Positions 63,678 through 64,000 of a DNA stretch of 64,000 nucleotides are shown here, in pieces (the stretch's first letter is position 1; each line of letters opens with the position of its first letter). Origin of the DNA: Alnus glutinosa (Eukaryota > Streptophyta > Magnoliopsida > Fagales > Betulaceae). The notes below the pieces were generated by a model, which worked only from the letters and a program-made list of their open reading frames with translations, did not search any database and was not told where the DNA came from. The stretch lies in the NCBI RefSeq assembly GCF_958979055.1, contig NC_084892.1, positions 23,276,001 through 23,340,000 of the forward strand, given 5' to 3'. The position numbers and the translations under genes are program-made.

Positions 63678-64000
63678 TCAGTTATTTTGGCCATTATTCT
63701 GGCCCAACCTTAACTCCCGGCGTAGTTTATCGGCATGTTCCTTGCATTTTTGATCAATCAATTCATCGACTTTGTTCTTCTCAGCAAGCCTTCTCTCCTC
63801 CATTCCTCTCAAATATTTCATTAATCCCTCCTCGTATGCGGTCATTTTATTATCAGCCCAATCAAAATAATCACAATCGCCGGCTTTCTGCATTAAAAAA
63901 TCAAAAAATGTCATAAACTACTAACGATGAAATATAACACAAAGCTACTTTCATGAAGAAATTACCTTATAGTTAATACATCCATACCACTTCCTACTGG
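63678..64000 (-). CDS. GRF-type zinc-finger protein, C-terminal part (runs off the window)
   Basis: Two exons are seen: the end of an upstream exon (63966-64000) reading KWYGCINYK, and the last exon (63678-63887) after a 78-bp GT-AG intron, reading KAGDCDYFDWAD and then a long charged helix. Together they rebuild the second half of a GRF zinc finger (G.WYGC..Y, then C.YF.W.D), a small Cys/Cys/His-type fold found in nucleic-acid-related proteins. The rest (YEEGLMKYLRGMEERRLAEK...) is probably coiled coil. The N-terminus is outside the window. Short plant proteins of this plan are common near transposons. Convergent to the transposase on the other side of the solo LTR; it may be the second gene of the MULE. 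Confidence 0.75.

Larger units (their letters stand above)
54759..64000 (+). mobile_element. Putative two-gene MULE (Mutator-like) element, right end outside the window
   Basis: It begins with GGAAAAAATACAATTTAGCC, a TIR similar for about 95 bp to the ends of the Pack-MULEs at 24996 and 31746. It contains a mudrA-like transposase (plus strand) and, convergently, a GRF-zinc-finger gene on the minus strand at 63678-64000. A solo LTR at 60467-63485 was inserted later. The opposite TIR is not in the window, so it is inference, not proof, that the GRF gene belongs to the same element. Confidence 0.55.

Overview
The window is nuclear DNA from a flowering plant, almost certainly a eudicot and probably a woody rosid. 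Evidence: genes with GT-AG introns, a plant ER-type calcium pump, a plant receptor-like protein, and a dense set of plant transposon families (Cassandra TRIMs, MULEs, hAT elements, LINEs, SINE-like retroposons, a long solo LTR). Nothing prokaryotic, organellar or viral was seen. The exact species cannot be told from the sequence.

Layout. 0-4.4 kb: AT-rich intergenic DNA with small hairpin MITEs. 4.47-11.27 kb (minus): a complete eight-exon P2A Ca2+-ATPase gene of the ECA1/ECA4 type (1063 codons). 11.3-24 kb: gene-free AT-rich DNA with MITEs (several with 7- or 9-bp target-site duplications) and a TIR element carrying GC-rich cargo. 24-28 kb: nested mobile DNA, namely a short LINE with an 18-bp TSD, a Pack-MULE carrying pieces of an AAA-ATPase gene and split by a Cassandra TRIM, a broken first exon of an aldo/keto reductase gene, and a second Cassandra in the opposite orientation. 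28-29 kb: a hAT-like element. 29.3-31.4 kb (plus): a long open LRR receptor-like-protein frame lacking its 5' end. 31.7-36.3 kb: a second copy of the AAA-ATPase Pack-MULE, a possible LTR relic, and two more TIR elements. 39.19-39.63 kb (plus): a small single-exon plant protein of unknown function with a TATA box. 40-46 kb: LINE relics, one inside a hAT-like element. 46-49.9 kb: intergenic DNA with three short retroposons. 49.91-51.22 kb (minus): an intact single-exon seven-transmembrane GPR107/CAND-type protein. 51.3-54.7 kb: MITEs and a hAT relic.

54.76 kb to the right edge is the most interesting part. A TIR is followed by a decayed mudrA-like transposase whose tail is built from tandemly duplicated symmetric exons. 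A 3.0-kb solo LTR with a perfect 5-bp TSD follows, then a convergently transcribed GRF-zinc-finger gene that runs off the window. Together they suggest a two-gene MULE. Its terminal repeat resembles the ends of the two Pack-MULEs at 25 and 32 kb, so this family may have mobilised them.

The three genes that look intact (ECA pump, small protein, 7TM protein) are unrelated housekeeping or regulatory genes that are neighbours by chance; the rest of the window is mainly a record of layered transposition.
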